Source: an uncultured Sphingorhabdus sp.
GTDB taxonomy: Bacteria; Pseudomonadota; Alphaproteobacteria; Sphingomonadales; Sphingomonadaceae
NCBI GenBank assembly: GCA_947492905.1
Contig: CANLOL010000001.1
Coordinates: 186,001 to 250,000, forward strand
DNA length: 64,000 nt
Direction of reading: 5' to 3'
Positions 36,867 through 46,540 of this stretch are shown piece after piece; position 1 is the stretch's first letter; every line of letters begins with the position of its first letter. Below the pieces are notes generated by a model. It did no database searches. It was not told the origin of the DNA and was given only the letters and a program-made list of their open reading frames with translations. Position numbers and translations under genes: made by a program.

Positions 36867-38636
36867 CTAGCTTTGTTTGTTGCTGGCTTTGCTAATCTTC
36901 TTTGGCGCCGCTTTTGGTGTGGCTGCCTTAACATTTGATGGTGCATTGTCAGTCTCAATCTGAGGCTCATCCTCTGTTACTTCAGATATATCGACCCCAG
37001 TTGCATCCTCTGTAACGCCCGATACTAATGAGTCCAAAGAGCCGCCTTTCAGACCAAGCTCTTGCATCAAACCATCAATTACGGGTGCTTGAGCACGGTA
37101 AGATAATGCCGCAGCAACGGCATCATTAGCAAGGTTTCCACTACCCCCATTTGGCGCAGATGATCCATTACCATTACTGCTACCATTATTGGTAATACCA
37201 TCAACTTGAACGATTTTAATCGAATCTATCGATTCCATAGGTTTGACAGATTCTTTCACAACATCGGGCAGCACATTTAACAATGCCATTTTGGTTTGTA
37301 ATGAAATTTGGTCATTAGAGAGAATATTGGCGGCTTCATTGATAGCCCGTTGACCAGCAGCCTCTACCTCAAATCTGATACGAGCAGCTTCTGCGCTCAA
37401 TTTTTCAGCTTCGGCTTTACCCTCGGCTTCCATACGAACAGCCTCTGCACGATTGGCAGCAGCAGATTTTTCAGCTTCGGCTTCCACCTTCACGCTAATC
37501 GCTTGACGCTCAGCCACTTTGCTTGCCTCAATAAGCTCGATATTTTTCTCACGTTCCGCAACTTCTGTCTCTCTAGCGGTTGAAACCTGCTCTTCCGCTG
37601 CGACAGCTTTTGCACGGGCTTCATCAGCTTCTGCGCTGGCTTGGCTTTCTTCGCGTGATTTATTTTGAATAGCAATTTGTTGTTCTTGTCGGGCTATTTC
37701 AATGGCCTGCTCTTGCGCTATTTGAGCCTCTTTAATAGCACGATCTGCTTCAATTTGCGTGCTATCAATCTGCTGCTTTGCCTTAATTTTGGCATCCTCG
37801 GCTTCTTGATTGCGCAACGCTTGTTCCCGCGCCACTTCTGACATTTGGCTAGCACGGCGCACTTCCACTTCTCGCTCTTGCTCTAAACGGGCAAATTCAT
37901 TGTCACGGCTGATTTGGAATGACCGTTGATCGGCATCCAGATTTTTCATTTCAATCTGAACACGCGTTTCTTGTTCAATATCGTTACGTGCTTTTTTACG
38001 CAGTTCGATTTGCTCGGTTAATTTGGTCAAACCTTCGGCATCAAAGGCATTATTTGCGTTAAAATGCTCTATGCTCGTTTGGTCGAGACCCGTTAAAGAA
38101 ACCGACTCTAATTCCAAACCATTCATAGCCAAATCTGCAGAAGAAGCTTGTTGCACTTTTTGCACAAAATCGGCACGCTGTTCGTGCAATTCATTCATTG
38201 TCATTCCCGCAGCAACGCTGCGCAATGCATCAACAAATTTACCTTCAACCAAATCTTTGAGCGATTCTGGCTGCATGGTTCGTAGACCCAATGTCTGTGC
38301 TGCCATTGCCAAAGAACCAGCATCCGGACGCACACGAACATAAAATTCAGCCTTCACATCAATACGAAGCCTGTCGAGTGTAATGAGAGCATCAACATTA
38401 TTGCGCTCTACCGCCAAGCGTACAGTATTCATATTAACGGGCATTGTTTCATGGAGAACCGGTAAGACCATAGCGCCACCGTTCATCACCACTTTTTCAC
38501 CGCCTAGGCCCGTTCTTACAAATGCTATTTCTTTGGTAGCACGATGATAAAGCCGCGTTATTATAAAACCAAAAAATATGATGGCCGCTAATATTATGCC
38601 GACATAGACGGCTAATGAAATAAGATTGTCTGTCAT
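36867..38636 (-). CDS. Flotillin/YqiK-like membrane scaffold protein
   Basis: 589 residues: an N-terminal membrane helix (about 5-27), an SPFH/band-7 domain (about 35-200), a long coiled coil rich in Glu, Ala, Gln and Arg (about 205-440) and a Ser/Asn/Gly-rich tail. This layout is that of bacterial flotillins (YqiK), which organise membrane microdomains. A YqiJ-type gene lies directly upstream, the usual partner. The last ~100 residues are low complexity, ending with a Lys-rich run. Confidence 0.9.
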   Translation of the reverse strand: MTDNLISLAVYVGIILAAIIFFGFIITRLYHRATKEIAFVRTGLGGEKVVMNGGAMVLPVLHETMPVNMNTVRLAVERNNVDALITLDRLRIDVKAEFYVRVRPDAGSLAMAAQTLGLRTMQPESLKDLVEGKFVDALRSVAAGMTMNELHEQRADFVQKVQQASSADLAMNGLELESVSLTGLDQTSIEHFNANNAFDAEGLTKLTEQIELRKKARNDIEQETRVQIEMKNLDADQRSFQISRDNEFARLEQEREVEVRRASQMSEVAREQALRNQEAEDAKIKAKQQIDSTQIEADRAIKEAQIAQEQAIEIARQEQQIAIQNKSREESQASAEADEARAKAVAAEEQVSTARETEVAEREKNIELIEASKVAERQAISVKVEAEAEKSAAANRAEAVRMEAEGKAEAEKLSAEAARIRFEVEAAGQRAINEAANILSNDQISLQTKMALLNVLPDVVKESVKPMESIDSIKIVQVDGITNNGSSNGNGSSAPNGGSGNLANDAVAAALSYRAQAPVIDGLMQELGLKGGSLDSLVSGVTEDATGVDISEVTEDEPQIETDNAPSNVKAATPKAAPKKISKASNKQS

Positions 38637-38755
38637 TTATTATTTTCTTCCTCTTGAAACCCATAGGGGCATTATTTTTATGTGTAGCAGCATCATGGTT
38701 TAGGATATTACGCGCTTTTGCGTTCGCGCAATAAACTGATAGGCTATTAGCTTAA

Positions 38756-39397
38756 TTAGAGATGAGGCAGATGCTGCTCACCTTGGGAAATAGCCTTAAA
38801 GACATTGCCCTCTCGCCTCACTAATAATAATTTTTCACCCGTTACGAATGTTTGACCTGCATTATCAGGCTCCACCATGATATAATGGTTATGGCCATAT
38901 ATATCACTCACCTTAGCTCTAGCAGATGACCCTTGCACTGCCTTACCAATTTCCAATGTTGCAAAGCGGCCTACCAATGTATCCAATGATACTGCAGTTG
39001 TTTCATCTTTTGGGATGACTTGCTCTAATGGTATCGCCAAGACAGAAGATAGGAATAATGCTAAAGTTGCAGCTATGGGTGCGGCAATTATAGCGGGCAG
39101 TAAAGCCCCTGTCATTGCGGCCAATATTTGTTGGCCCAAATATCCCGATATTGTGAATAGCATTAGAAATAATCCAAGCCATATCATGAAGGGCAAACGT
39201 TTTAATCCAAGTACAGACAGCAACCCATCTATAAATGATGGGCCGGATATGTCCGTATCAATATCTGTATCTAGATCGGCATCCACATCGGAACCAAAAT
39301 CCCCAACGCCTATAATTTGAAGAATGATAAGTGCGAATAATAAACATCCAGAAGCAGCAAAAATGATATTTTCATCAGCCAACCAAAATTCTATCAC
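38756..39397 (-). CDS. YqiJ-like (OB-fold, NfeD-related) membrane protein
   Basis: 213 residues with several membrane segments, an Asp-rich loop (DVDADLDTDIDTDIS near 38-52) and a C-terminal OB-fold (GRFATLEIG ... VSDIYGHNHYIMVEPD). This is the YqiJ partner of flotillins; the pair is implicated in membrane stress and microdomain function. It starts the two-gene unit, 119 bases before the flotillin gene. Confidence 0.85.
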   Translation of the reverse strand: MIEFWLADENIIFAASGCLLFALIILQIIGVGDFGSDVDADLDTDIDTDISGPSFIDGLLSVLGLKRLPFMIWLGLFLMLFTISGYLGQQILAAMTGALLPAIIAAPIAATLALFLSSVLAIPLEQVIPKDETTAVSLDTLVGRFATLEIGKAVQGSSARAKVSDIYGHNHYIMVEPDNAGQTFVTGEKLLLVRREGNVFKAISQGEQHLPHL

Positions 39398-39708
39398 ACA
39401 TATCCCTTTTCTATTATATCTATCTAATTATCACAACTTCTGATAAAAGTCAAATAGATAGCATTTATAAATAATGAATATATCTTTATGTTTAACATAG
39501 ATACTATATTTAATATTTCACAAAGCCTATTACAGTATCGGCTTATGGTTACATCGAATTAGCCATAGGCTGAGTTAGTAGTTGAGGCATTAATTATGCC
39601 ATAAGCAAAGCCGCAAGTGTAAGGATATAGCTACTAATAATGACATATGAAGCATAGGAATAATTCGTTTTAAACTCTGTTGAGGCCTATGCCCAATTTT
39701 CAGAATAG
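39398..39708. other. AT-rich gap without a gene
   Basis: 311 bases with no credible CDS on either strand. A hairpin with arms GCTTATGG (39541-39548) and CCATAGGC (39563-39570), 8 pairs with one wobble, and no T-run is the only clear structure. It holds the yqiJ promoter region and the exbD3 3' end. Confidence 0.6.
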
Positions 39709-40140
39709 TTAATTATCTGCTTTATCAAATTGATAATATTGTTCGTTACCGACAAAACCAAATTTACTGATTTCCGATTTTTTAATACGCGCCAAAGCAA
39801 AGTCTACAATATCATAGCGCGCCGTTGGGGCAGGTTGAAATTGTAATTCTGGTTGCGGTGCATAAGTTTTAGTCTGCTCTAAAAATTGTGTCATTTGATC
39901 CAATGATACAGGCTCGCCATTCCATAATATTTGACTATCAGGCAATATCACCACCTTATTAATAACAGGATCTGGTCTAAGGTTTGGTATGCTGGGGCCG
40001 CTGGGCAGATCAATTTTCACGGCATGATTGATCGGCGGAATTGTGATGATAAACATGATGAGCAATACAAGCATCACATCTATTAAGGGTGTCGTATTCA
40101 TCTCACCCATTGGGAGTTTTACTTTTGATATATTATTCAT
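39709..40140 (-). CDS. ExbD-family protein, third copy (after the terminator)
   Basis: 143 residues with the ExbD layout: NTTPLIDVMLVLLIMFIIT transmembrane segment with the conserved Asp of the proton path, then a periplasmic domain ending QYYQFDKADN. It is strikingly like the 40430 copy (shared LILP, LDQMTQ, QFQPAP, FGFVGNEQYY), so it arose by tandem duplication. A reverse-strand terminator at 40370-40405 separates it from the upstream genes, so it may have its own promoter or be read through. Confidence 0.9.
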   Translation of the reverse strand: MNNISKVKLPMGEMNTTPLIDVMLVLLIMFIITIPPINHAVKIDLPSGPSIPNLRPDPVINKVVILPDSQILWNGEPVSLDQMTQFLEQTKTYAPQPELQFQPAPTARYDIVDFALARIKKSEISKFGFVGNEQYYQFDKADN

Positions 40141-40369
40141 AATAGTCTCTCCTTTGAGATATATTATGTTATAACATTACAAATTTGTCAAATATGGGCT
40201 TGAACTCTATATCTTGTCCCTATGATTGGGGTATTTATGTTGCACCTTAGATTGGGGTATATTTATTGCTGATTTTAAGAAACTCAAAAGTAATTTTAAA
40301 CGCCAAAATCTAGGGTTATGCATGTATAGGAATTTAAAATGAAGGAGCGAAAAATAAACGACCAATATT

Positions 40370-40405
40370 AAAAAAACAAAAAAAAGGGCGGTCCGAAGAC
40401 CACCC
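40370..40405 (-). terminator. Rho-independent terminator after exbD2
   Basis: Read on the reverse strand, GGGTGGTC (40405-40398) pairs with GACCGCCC (40393-40386) around TTCG, with one mismatch, and is followed by a run of eight T and more. It lies 25 bases past the stop of the 40430 gene. Confidence 0.85.
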
Positions 40406-40429
40406 ACATTTCTGAGATATTAGAACCTA

Positions 40430-40879
40430 TCAAGGTTCATTGTCAGCTTTATCAAAATTATAATATTGTTCATTGCCAACAAAGCCAAATTTTTCAACTT
40501 CCGCTCTTTTGATCCGTGCTAGAGCAAAATCAACAATTTCATAGCCTGTTGTAGGCGCGGGTTGAAACTGTAATTCTGGCTCAGGACTCATTGCCTTAGT
40601 CTGTTCCAGATATTGTGTCATTTGATCCAATGAAATCGGCGTGCCATTCCACAATAGTTCATTTGTTGGCAAAATCAAAATTTTGTTAATAACTGGATCA
40701 ACAATAGGCTCATTAGACGGTTCATTATTAGGGATTGGCAAGTCAATCTTCACCGCGTGTGTCACGGGTGGTATGGTAATGATGAACATGATGAGAAGAA
40801 CCAACATAACGTCAATCAACGGTGTTGAATTCATTTCTCCCATCGGCGAGCCATCGTCTTTGCCGCCACTCATAGCCAT
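40430..40879 (-). CDS. ExbD-family protein, second copy
   Basis: 149 residues: a TonB-energising channel subunit with MNSTPLIDVMLVLLIMFIIT (TM helix with the functional Asp) and a periplasmic domain. Near-duplicate of the 39709 copy (about half or more identical by eye), differing mainly in the PNNEPSNEPIVDP linker. Ends just before a strong terminator. Confidence 0.92.
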   Translation of the reverse strand: MAMSGGKDDGSPMGEMNSTPLIDVMLVLLIMFIITIPPVTHAVKIDLPIPNNEPSNEPIVDPVINKILILPTNELLWNGTPISLDQMTQYLEQTKAMSPEPELQFQPAPTTGYEIVDFALARIKRAEVEKFGFVGNEQYYNFDKADNEP

Positions 40880-40948
40880 AATATTTACTCCTAAAAAAAT
40901 TCTTATCTATTGATCGTGGCTTATTGGCCTGAAAAATAGATATAATGA

Positions 40949-41473
40949 TTAACGAACGGGATCAGAAACAAATCCAATCTTAAAGAAACCAGCACGCTGC
41001 ATCACTGTGATAGCACCACCAATACATTTGTAAGGTGTGTTAATATCACCGCGAATATGCGCTTCGGGAAGATCTTCAATTTCAATCAGACCTGATGTGA
41101 ATGCTTCTTCACCGCCCAATGCTTCTATTTCGGTTTCCATATGCTTTTGCGACCATTCCAACAATTCAGCAGTATTCACTGGTGTTGTGTTGCGGTAGAT
41201 ACGGCAATCGCCATTTGGATTTGCGCCTGCATAACCCGCATCACCAGGATCATTTCCTGCTGCATCTGTGGTTGTAACTGATAATAAAACATTAGACGCC
41301 TTATTATCGTTTGGATCGAATGTTTGCACTGGAATTTCCAAATCTACTGCCTGCAAAGCAACTGGAACTGCGATCAGGAAGATGATAAGCAACACAAGCA
41401 TAACATCCACGAGTGGCGTTGTGTTAATATCTGCTAGCGGTGTGTCATCGCCGCCTGCCATAGTAAATGCCAT
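40949..41473 (-). CDS. exbD: ExbD-family protein, first copy
   Basis: 174 residues, the most diverged of three. TM segment NTTPLVDVMLVLLIIFLI with the conserved Asp, then a longer periplasmic part including two Cys (GDCRIYRN and YKCIGG) that could form a disulfide. Works with ExbB to power TonB. Same operon as exbB and tonB. Confidence 0.92.
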   Translation of the reverse strand: MAFTMAGGDDTPLADINTTPLVDVMLVLLIIFLIAVPVALQAVDLEIPVQTFDPNDNKASNVLLSVTTTDAAGNDPGDAGYAGANPNGDCRIYRNTTPVNTAELLEWSQKHMETEIEALGGEEAFTSGLIEIEDLPEAHIRGDINTPYKCIGGAITVMQRAGFFKIGFVSDPVR

Positions 41474-41562
41474 TGGATAACCTCTCTTTACATTACCTCA
41501 ACCAATTAGTGGCTATGCCAATAATGGTCAGTGGTTGCCCGGACTATGCCGGGCAGTACCTA

Positions 41563-42318
41563 TTACTTACGTGCTGCTGGAGCAGCTGGTTTAGCAGTTG
41601 CTTTAGCAGGAGCAGCAGCTTTTACGGCTGGCTTAACTTTACCATCTGACGTGATATAGCCCAAAACATCGTTAGAGAATTTTGAAAGATCACGGCCGAT
41701 AGCTTTGTTGCGAGCTTGTAACCAGTTGTACGCCATCACAGCAGGCACAGCCACAAACAGACCAATAGCAGTCATGATAAGCGCCTCACCAACAGGACCA
41801 GCAACATTCTCAATAGAAGCATCGCCTTGGATACCAATTTTAATAAGAGCGTTGTAGATACCGATAACCGTACCAAGCAGACCAACGAACGGCGCTGTAG
41901 CACCAACCGTAGCTAGGAATGATAATCCACCGTTCAATTTCGTGTTGATTGAATCTTCAGAACGATTCATCGCGCTGTGCAACCAATCATGTGCTTCAAC
42001 TGGATCTGATAATTGACCATGCTTTTCACGAGCATCAATGCCATCATCAACCAATTGGCGATAAGCACTATTTTTATCAAGCTTAGAAGCGCCTTCTTTT
42101 AGACCGCCAGCTTGCCAAAATTTGGCTTTCACTTCGTCAAATTGCTTATTCACTTTATTTTGTTCAAATAATTTTGTGAACAAAATGTAGAATGAGAAGA
42201 TAGACATAATCACAAGACTACCGAAAATCGCCCATGAAATCGGACCACCTTCTTCAAGTGCGGCAATCAAGCCAAAGTTTTTAGCAGAAACTGCTTCGTT
42301 TAAAATTACAAAAGACAT
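41563..42318 (-). CDS. exbB: ExbB/TolQ-family proton channel protein
   Basis: 251 residues with three membrane helices, the last two forming the conserved proton-channel region FLATVGATAPFVGLLGTVIG and GPVGEALIMTAIGLFVAVPAV. An Ala/Pro/Lys-rich tail of about 25 residues extends past the usual end. Pairs with ExbD to energise TonB-dependent outer-membrane transport. Confidence 0.93.
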   Translation of the reverse strand: MSFVILNEAVSAKNFGLIAALEEGGPISWAIFGSLVIMSIFSFYILFTKLFEQNKVNKQFDEVKAKFWQAGGLKEGASKLDKNSAYRQLVDDGIDAREKHGQLSDPVEAHDWLHSAMNRSEDSINTKLNGGLSFLATVGATAPFVGLLGTVIGIYNALIKIGIQGDASIENVAGPVGEALIMTAIGLFVAVPAVMAYNWLQARNKAIGRDLSKFSNDVLGYITSDGKVKPAVKAAAPAKATAKPAAPAARK

Positions 42319-42364
42319 TTAATATTCCCTCTCAGAAAAGATATATATAATAAGTTAAAATAGA

Positions 42365-43066
42365 TTATTTCGGTATTTCCCAGCGTACGGTACTAGAATA
42401 AGACCCAGAAATTGGATTGCCGCTTGTATCTAATGCCGGACGAAAGCGTGCGCGCCTTCTGACATTATCACAAGTTTCTTTATCCAGATCAGCATGACCG
42501 CTTGAGCCAGTGATTGAGCAACTTTCCACCCTACCCCTAGCATTCACAACAACTCTGAAACGGGTCGATCCTTCTCGCTCGTCACGAAGTGCTCTAGTTG
42601 GGTAATCATTTTGCGTAACCCATCTATTCCTATTGTTTCTTGGCACCGGATTTGGACGCTCTGATACCGCTGGAGGCGGTGGAGGCGGTGGCGGTGGCGC
42701 TGGCGGTGGTGCCGGTGGTGGCACAGGTGCCGGAGGCGCAGCCTTTGGTGTTGGTGGAGCCGCTGGTGGCGGTTCATTTGTCGTTGTTGCCTGATTAGGC
42801 TGCGGAGGCGGCGCAATCGGTGGGTCCGGCACGAATACCGGCGGCGGCACTATCTCTACTTCTTCCTCTGGAGGTGGCGGTGGCTCTTCCTCTTCGGGAA
42901 TTTCCTCTTCCACTTCAACGGCAGTAATAGTTTTAGCAACTTTCTCAATAGCCTCATGTGCGAGACCGGTTACAAGCGCATATCCTAAAAATACGTGCAA
43001 AGCGACAACCAGTATGATCGAAGTCAATCGACCTTTGGACATCTCATTTGAATCAGCATAAGCCAT
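42365..43066 (-). CDS. tonB: TonB energy-transducing protein
   Basis: 233 residues: one N-terminal membrane anchor (about 14-37), then a Glu- and Pro-rich periplasmic spacer (about 48-140) and the TonB C-terminal domain (about 150-233) with YPTRALRDEREGSTRFRV and a terminal WEIPK strand. The two Cys, at SCSITGSS and ETCDNV, are typical of alpha-type TonB. First gene of the tonB-exbB-exbD unit. Confidence 0.93.
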   Translation of the reverse strand: MAYADSNEMSKGRLTSIILVVALHVFLGYALVTGLAHEAIEKVAKTITAVEVEEEIPEEEEPPPPPEEEVEIVPPPVFVPDPPIAPPPQPNQATTTNEPPPAAPPTPKAAPPAPVPPPAPPPAPPPPPPPPPAVSERPNPVPRNNRNRWVTQNDYPTRALRDEREGSTRFRVVVNARGRVESCSITGSSGHADLDKETCDNVRRRARFRPALDTSGNPISGSYSSTVRWEIPK

Positions 43067-43116
43067 GCAGAAACAACTCTCCTTACTTTCCTCTTATCAC
43101 AACGGCCGTTTATAAA

Positions 43117-43132
43117 GATTATTTTCATAATC
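43117..43132. promoter_or_regulatory. Inverted repeat in the tonB promoter region
   Basis: GATTAT-TTTC-ATAATC, 51 bases upstream of the tonB start, is a palindrome of Fur-box-like AT-rich character. Iron control of tonB is common, but the match to a Fur or Irr consensus is only partial. Confidence 0.35.
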
Positions 43133-43291
43133 TATGCAACCATTATGATTGTTAACTCCAAATCAGCCTATTCACTTAGCGGCCCACTTCTTAGCAGGCA
43201 ATGGCATTTTTAACCTTGACGTAAAAATTCATGGAAAATTCATATCCACTATGTGTATTAATGACGGCTGAAAAATTTAGGAGTTATGTTC

Positions 43292-43384
43292 ATGATATGC
43301 AAGCGCATTCTAAATTGCATATTAAAACCTAAGAACTATACACTGCAATCTAACCAAGAGGCCCACGCGCATGTTGTCTATTAA
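43292..43384 (+). CDS. Possible small upstream ORF (30 aa)
   Basis: ATG 43292 has AGGAG at 43279-43283, 8 bases upstream, and the frame runs 30 codons (MICKRILNC...HVVY) to TAA at 43382-43384, overlapping the start of the 43371 gene by 14 bases in another frame. It could be a leader peptide coupled to that gene. No family is recognised, and coding potential is unproven. Confidence 0.3.
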   Translation: MICKRILNCILKPKNYTLQSNQEAHAHVVY

Positions 43385-44246
43385 TAAATCATTAATATTA
43401 AAGTATTTATTCCTATTATTCATCCTATTTATCATAGCCACAAAATCTTTTGCGCAGCCAAAACAAATATCAAATAATGTCGCGAATGGTCAAAATTCAG
43501 CAAGTTATGATGATATAATGAGCATCACGCTCGAATCGGAATTGGTGGTTGATATAGTTGCCAGAAAAATTAAAAAATTACCTGCTAGCCAGAGTGTCGG
43601 AGTGCGTCCTGACCGAAAAAGAGTGTTAATAATAGGCGAAGTTCAATCATTGATTCGGGGTAAATCTGGCCTAAACAGCGAAGTGAGATTTCTATTTGAC
43701 GCTCCAATTGATTCGCGCGGCAAAATACCCAAGCTAAAAAAATTACGATTTATCGCTTTCGGACGCCATGTATCTGGACGTAATGACTTCATCCGTCTTA
43801 CCCATACCGCCTCGATGTTGCGATATAGTGATAGTTTGAACAGCAGAGTTCGTAATAGTATCAGAGAAGCAATTGCAGATAACGCCCCTCAAAAGATAAC
43901 ATCTATCAGCAGCGCATTTCACTCGCCTGGCACAATCATTGGCGAAGGTGAAACACAAATATTCTTAAACACTGAATTTGGCCAACCTATGGCGATATCC
44001 GTGACCAGCAAGCGCGGGCAAAATCGCAGATGGTCTGTTTCGACGAGCGAAGTCATTGATATTAATGCAACCGAACCCAGACGTTCTAGCCTATTAGGAT
44101 ATAGGCTGGCTTGCTCATTACCGCGATCTTTAAGCCCGTCTCTTATCGAATCAAGCAATCAAAATAATCGTGAGAAGCTATTATCTGATTATAAATTAGT
44201 GATAGATTCGATTGGTCCTTGCCTGCGCAAACTCACATGGCAATAA
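43371..44246 (+). CDS. Exported hypothetical protein
   Basis: 291 residues, family unnamed. An N-terminal membrane segment and probable signal peptide (cleavage near SFAQ) point to export. The body has RVLIIGEVQSLIRG, RFIAFGRHVSG and HTASMLRYSDS, then a Cys pair (LACSLPRSL, IGPCLRKL) that could form a disulfide. AGAGG at 43357-43361 precedes ATG 43371. It converges on egtD with 5 bases between. Confidence 0.75.
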   Translation: MLSINKSLILKYLFLLFILFIIATKSFAQPKQISNNVANGQNSASYDDIMSITLESELVVDIVARKIKKLPASQSVGVRPDRKRVLIIGEVQSLIRGKSGLNSEVRFLFDAPIDSRGKIPKLKKLRFIAFGRHVSGRNDFIRLTHTASMLRYSDSLNSRVRNSIREAIADNAPQKITSISSAFHSPGTIIGEGETQIFLNTEFGQPMAISVTSKRGQNRRWSVSTSEVIDINATEPRRSSLLGYRLACSLPRSLSPSLIESSNQNNREKLLSDYKLVIDSIGPCLRKLTWQ

Positions 44247-44251
44247 TTTTG

Positions 44252-45232
44252 CTATGGCGCATAAGGCGTTGGTTTTGCTTGCGCTAAGATGATAGAAAAA
44301 TAATCATTATCATCGCTCCAAGCTTCAACGGGTGTCCATCCAGCACCGCGCAATAATGTCTGTGCATCTGAAATGCCGTATTTATGGCTATTTTCTGTAT
44401 GGATGGTTTCGCCTTCATGCATTGAGAAAACCTCTCCAGCGATAGAAAATTGCATATCGCTGAGGGCTTCTAAATGCATTTCAATGCGATTTTCTGATTC
44501 ATTCCATAATGCTAAATGACGAAATTGCTCCACATCAATATCACTATCTAGCTCGCGCTTAATGCGCTTGAGCAAATTAAGATTAAAATCAGCCGTCACA
44601 CCTGCGCTATCATCATAGGCCGCAACCAAAACATCTTTATCCTTAATACGGTCAAAGCCAATCATCAACATAGCATCATCGCCCAGCGTGGCGCGCATTG
44701 AGCGCAATAAATCTGTGGCCGCCATTGGGATCATATTGCCAATAGTCGAACCGGGGAAGAACCCAAGATTGTTTGACGCATTCAGAGCCTCTGGCAGCAC
44801 CACAGTTTTCATAAAGTCGGCTTCAATCGGCATTATCGGCAATTGCGGAAATAGCTGCTGAAGCGTTTCTACCGATGAGCGTAAAAAATCCCCCGATATA
44901 TCAATGGGAATGAAATGCGCAGGATTAGTGGCTTCTATCAGCAATGGAGTCTTCGTCACACTGCCAGCGCCAAATTCGACAATATTTCTCTTAGGGCCAA
45001 TGATGCCCGCGGCTTCATCCAAACAATCTTTTAATAATGCTGTTTCTGTGCGGGTCGGATAATATTCGGGCAATTGCGTAATCGCATCAAATAATTCTGA
45101 CCCTGCATAATCATAAAGCCAGCGCGCAGGAATGGCGCGTTTCTCTGATTGAAAACAATTTATGACATCATGCTTAAATTGTGGATCAACTGCGCGTTCG
45201 TCATTAGACGCGCTTGTCGCTGAGATTGTCAT
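44252..45232 (-). CDS. egtD: L-histidine N(alpha)-methyltransferase, ergothioneine synthesis
   Basis: Trimethylates histidine to hercynine using SAM, the first step of ergothioneine formation. 326 residues with SAM-binding NIVEFGAGSVTKTPLLI, PAHFIPIDISGD, and GNMIPMAATDLL. It follows egtB by 15 bases in the same direction, so the two form the pathway pair; EgtC and EgtE are not seen in the window. Confidence 0.93.
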   Translation of the reverse strand: MTISATSASNDERAVDPQFKHDVINCFQSEKRAIPARWLYDYAGSELFDAITQLPEYYPTRTETALLKDCLDEAAGIIGPKRNIVEFGAGSVTKTPLLIEATNPAHFIPIDISGDFLRSSVETLQQLFPQLPIMPIEADFMKTVVLPEALNASNNLGFFPGSTIGNMIPMAATDLLRSMRATLGDDAMLMIGFDRIKDKDVLVAAYDDSAGVTADFNLNLLKRIKRELDSDIDVEQFRHLALWNESENRIEMHLEALSDMQFSIAGEVFSMHEGETIHTENSHKYGISDAQTLLRGAGWTPVEAWSDDNDYFSIILAQAKPTPYAP

Positions 45233-45247
45233 ACTATGTCCTTGAAT

Positions 45248-46540
45248 TTATATATATTTAGCGAGCCTTAAACCCGTAAATTGCCATCTTTGATGCGGAT
45301 AAAAGAAATTACGGTAACTGTTACGCAAATGACCTTGTGGCGTAACGCAACTCCCACCCTTTAGAACAAACTGACCACTCATAAATTTGCCATTATATTC
45401 GCCAACCGCCCCTTCGGTTGCCCTGAATTTGGGATAGGGCCGATAGGCACTGCCTGTCCATTCCCAGCGTCTATTCTCGGGGTTTTTACCAAAAAAATCG
45501 GCGTTCCCATCAATAGTGTCACTATCAAGACTTAACTGCATTGTTTGCGAAATATTTAAACTATCACATTGTTTATTAACAAGCGCCTCCCACTCACCTT
45601 CTGTCGGCAGTCGGGCATCGCTATATTCACTTAAATTTTGCACCGCCCAACTCGCAAAAGCATCGGCTTCATAGAGGCTGATATGCGTCGCAGGGGCATT
45701 CAAATCGAGGGGGTTCAAACCCTGTAATGAAAATTCATACCATTCATCATCGCGCTTCACCCAATATAATGGCGTTGTAATTTGTTCTGATTGCACCCAT
45801 GCCCATCCATCGGAAAGCCAATATTCGGGGCGTGTATAGCCGCCATCATGTATGAATTTCAGCCATTCACCATTGGTAATTGTGCGATTAGCAATGGCAT
45901 AAGGTTCCAATAAAATATCATGAACCGGCCCTTCGCAATCAAAAGCAAAACCATGACCATCATGCCCAATGGTAGATATACCCGATGGCCCCTCTACCCA
46001 TGCAATAGGCGCAGCATCTTTGGTGATGGCGGGCTTATCACTATTATAGGCAGGATAAAGTGGATTGCAGGAAAAAAGATGCAATATATCGGTAAGCAGC
46101 AATTCTTGATGTTGTTGCTCATGATTAATACCAAGCTCTATCAATTGCAGAGCATCTTCGTTCAAATCATCAAAATTCTCTGCAATGGCCTGCGTCACAT
46201 AATGTCTATATTCGCTTATTTCATCCAGCGAAGGCCGCGTGATTAAGCCTCGCGCATGACGGCTATGACGTTTGCCTTCCGCTTCATAATAGCTGTTGAA
46301 CAAATAGGGATAATCATCATTAAATAATGTGTAACCAGCCAAATCGCGTAAGATGAAAGTTTCAAAAAACCAACTGGTATGCGCCAAATGCCATTTAGCG
46401 GGTGATGCGTCTTCCATAGATTGTACCGTAGCATCCGCATCGCTGAGCGGAGCGCACAGAGATTCGCTATGGGCCCGGCAATCCATAAATCTATTGCGCA
46501 GATCATCAGCATTAACAGTGATATGGCTATGCTGATTCAA
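45248..46540 (-). CDS. egtB: Ergothioneine biosynthesis sulfoxide synthase EgtB
   Basis: Iron-dependent C-S bond-forming enzyme that joins a thiol to hercynine. 430 residues: an N-terminal DinB-like domain with WHLAHTSWFFE and HEQQHQE (His iron ligands), then an FGE-sulfatase-type C-terminal domain with DARLPTEGEWEAL and GGSCVTPQGHLRNSYRNFF. GGAGG at 46547-46551 lies 6 bases before TTG 46540; this start overlaps the adenosyltransferase stop. GTG 46561 is a weaker alternative. Confidence 0.93.
   Translation of the reverse strand: MNQHSHITVNADDLRNRFMDCRAHSESLCAPLSDADATVQSMEDASPAKWHLAHTSWFFETFILRDLAGYTLFNDDYPYLFNSYYEAEGKRHSRHARGLITRPSLDEISEYRHYVTQAIAENFDDLNEDALQLIELGINHEQQHQELLLTDILHLFSCNPLYPAYNSDKPAITKDAAPIAWVEGPSGISTIGHDGHGFAFDCEGPVHDILLEPYAIANRTITNGEWLKFIHDGGYTRPEYWLSDGWAWVQSEQITTPLYWVKRDDEWYEFSLQGLNPLDLNAPATHISLYEADAFASWAVQNLSEYSDARLPTEGEWEALVNKQCDSLNISQTMQLSLDSDTIDGNADFFGKNPENRRWEWTGSAYRPYPKFRATEGAVGEYNGKFMSGQFVLKGGSCVTPQGHLRNSYRNFFYPHQRWQFTGLRLAKYI

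Noticed and set aside
40207-40407. Reverse-strand 66-residue frame with a hydrophobic start
   Set aside because: It begins inside the exbD2 terminator hairpin and has no ribosome-binding site.
45711-45725. GGTTCAAACC, similar to a tRNA T-loop
   Set aside because: Lies inside egtB with no cloverleaf around it; no tRNA was found in the window.
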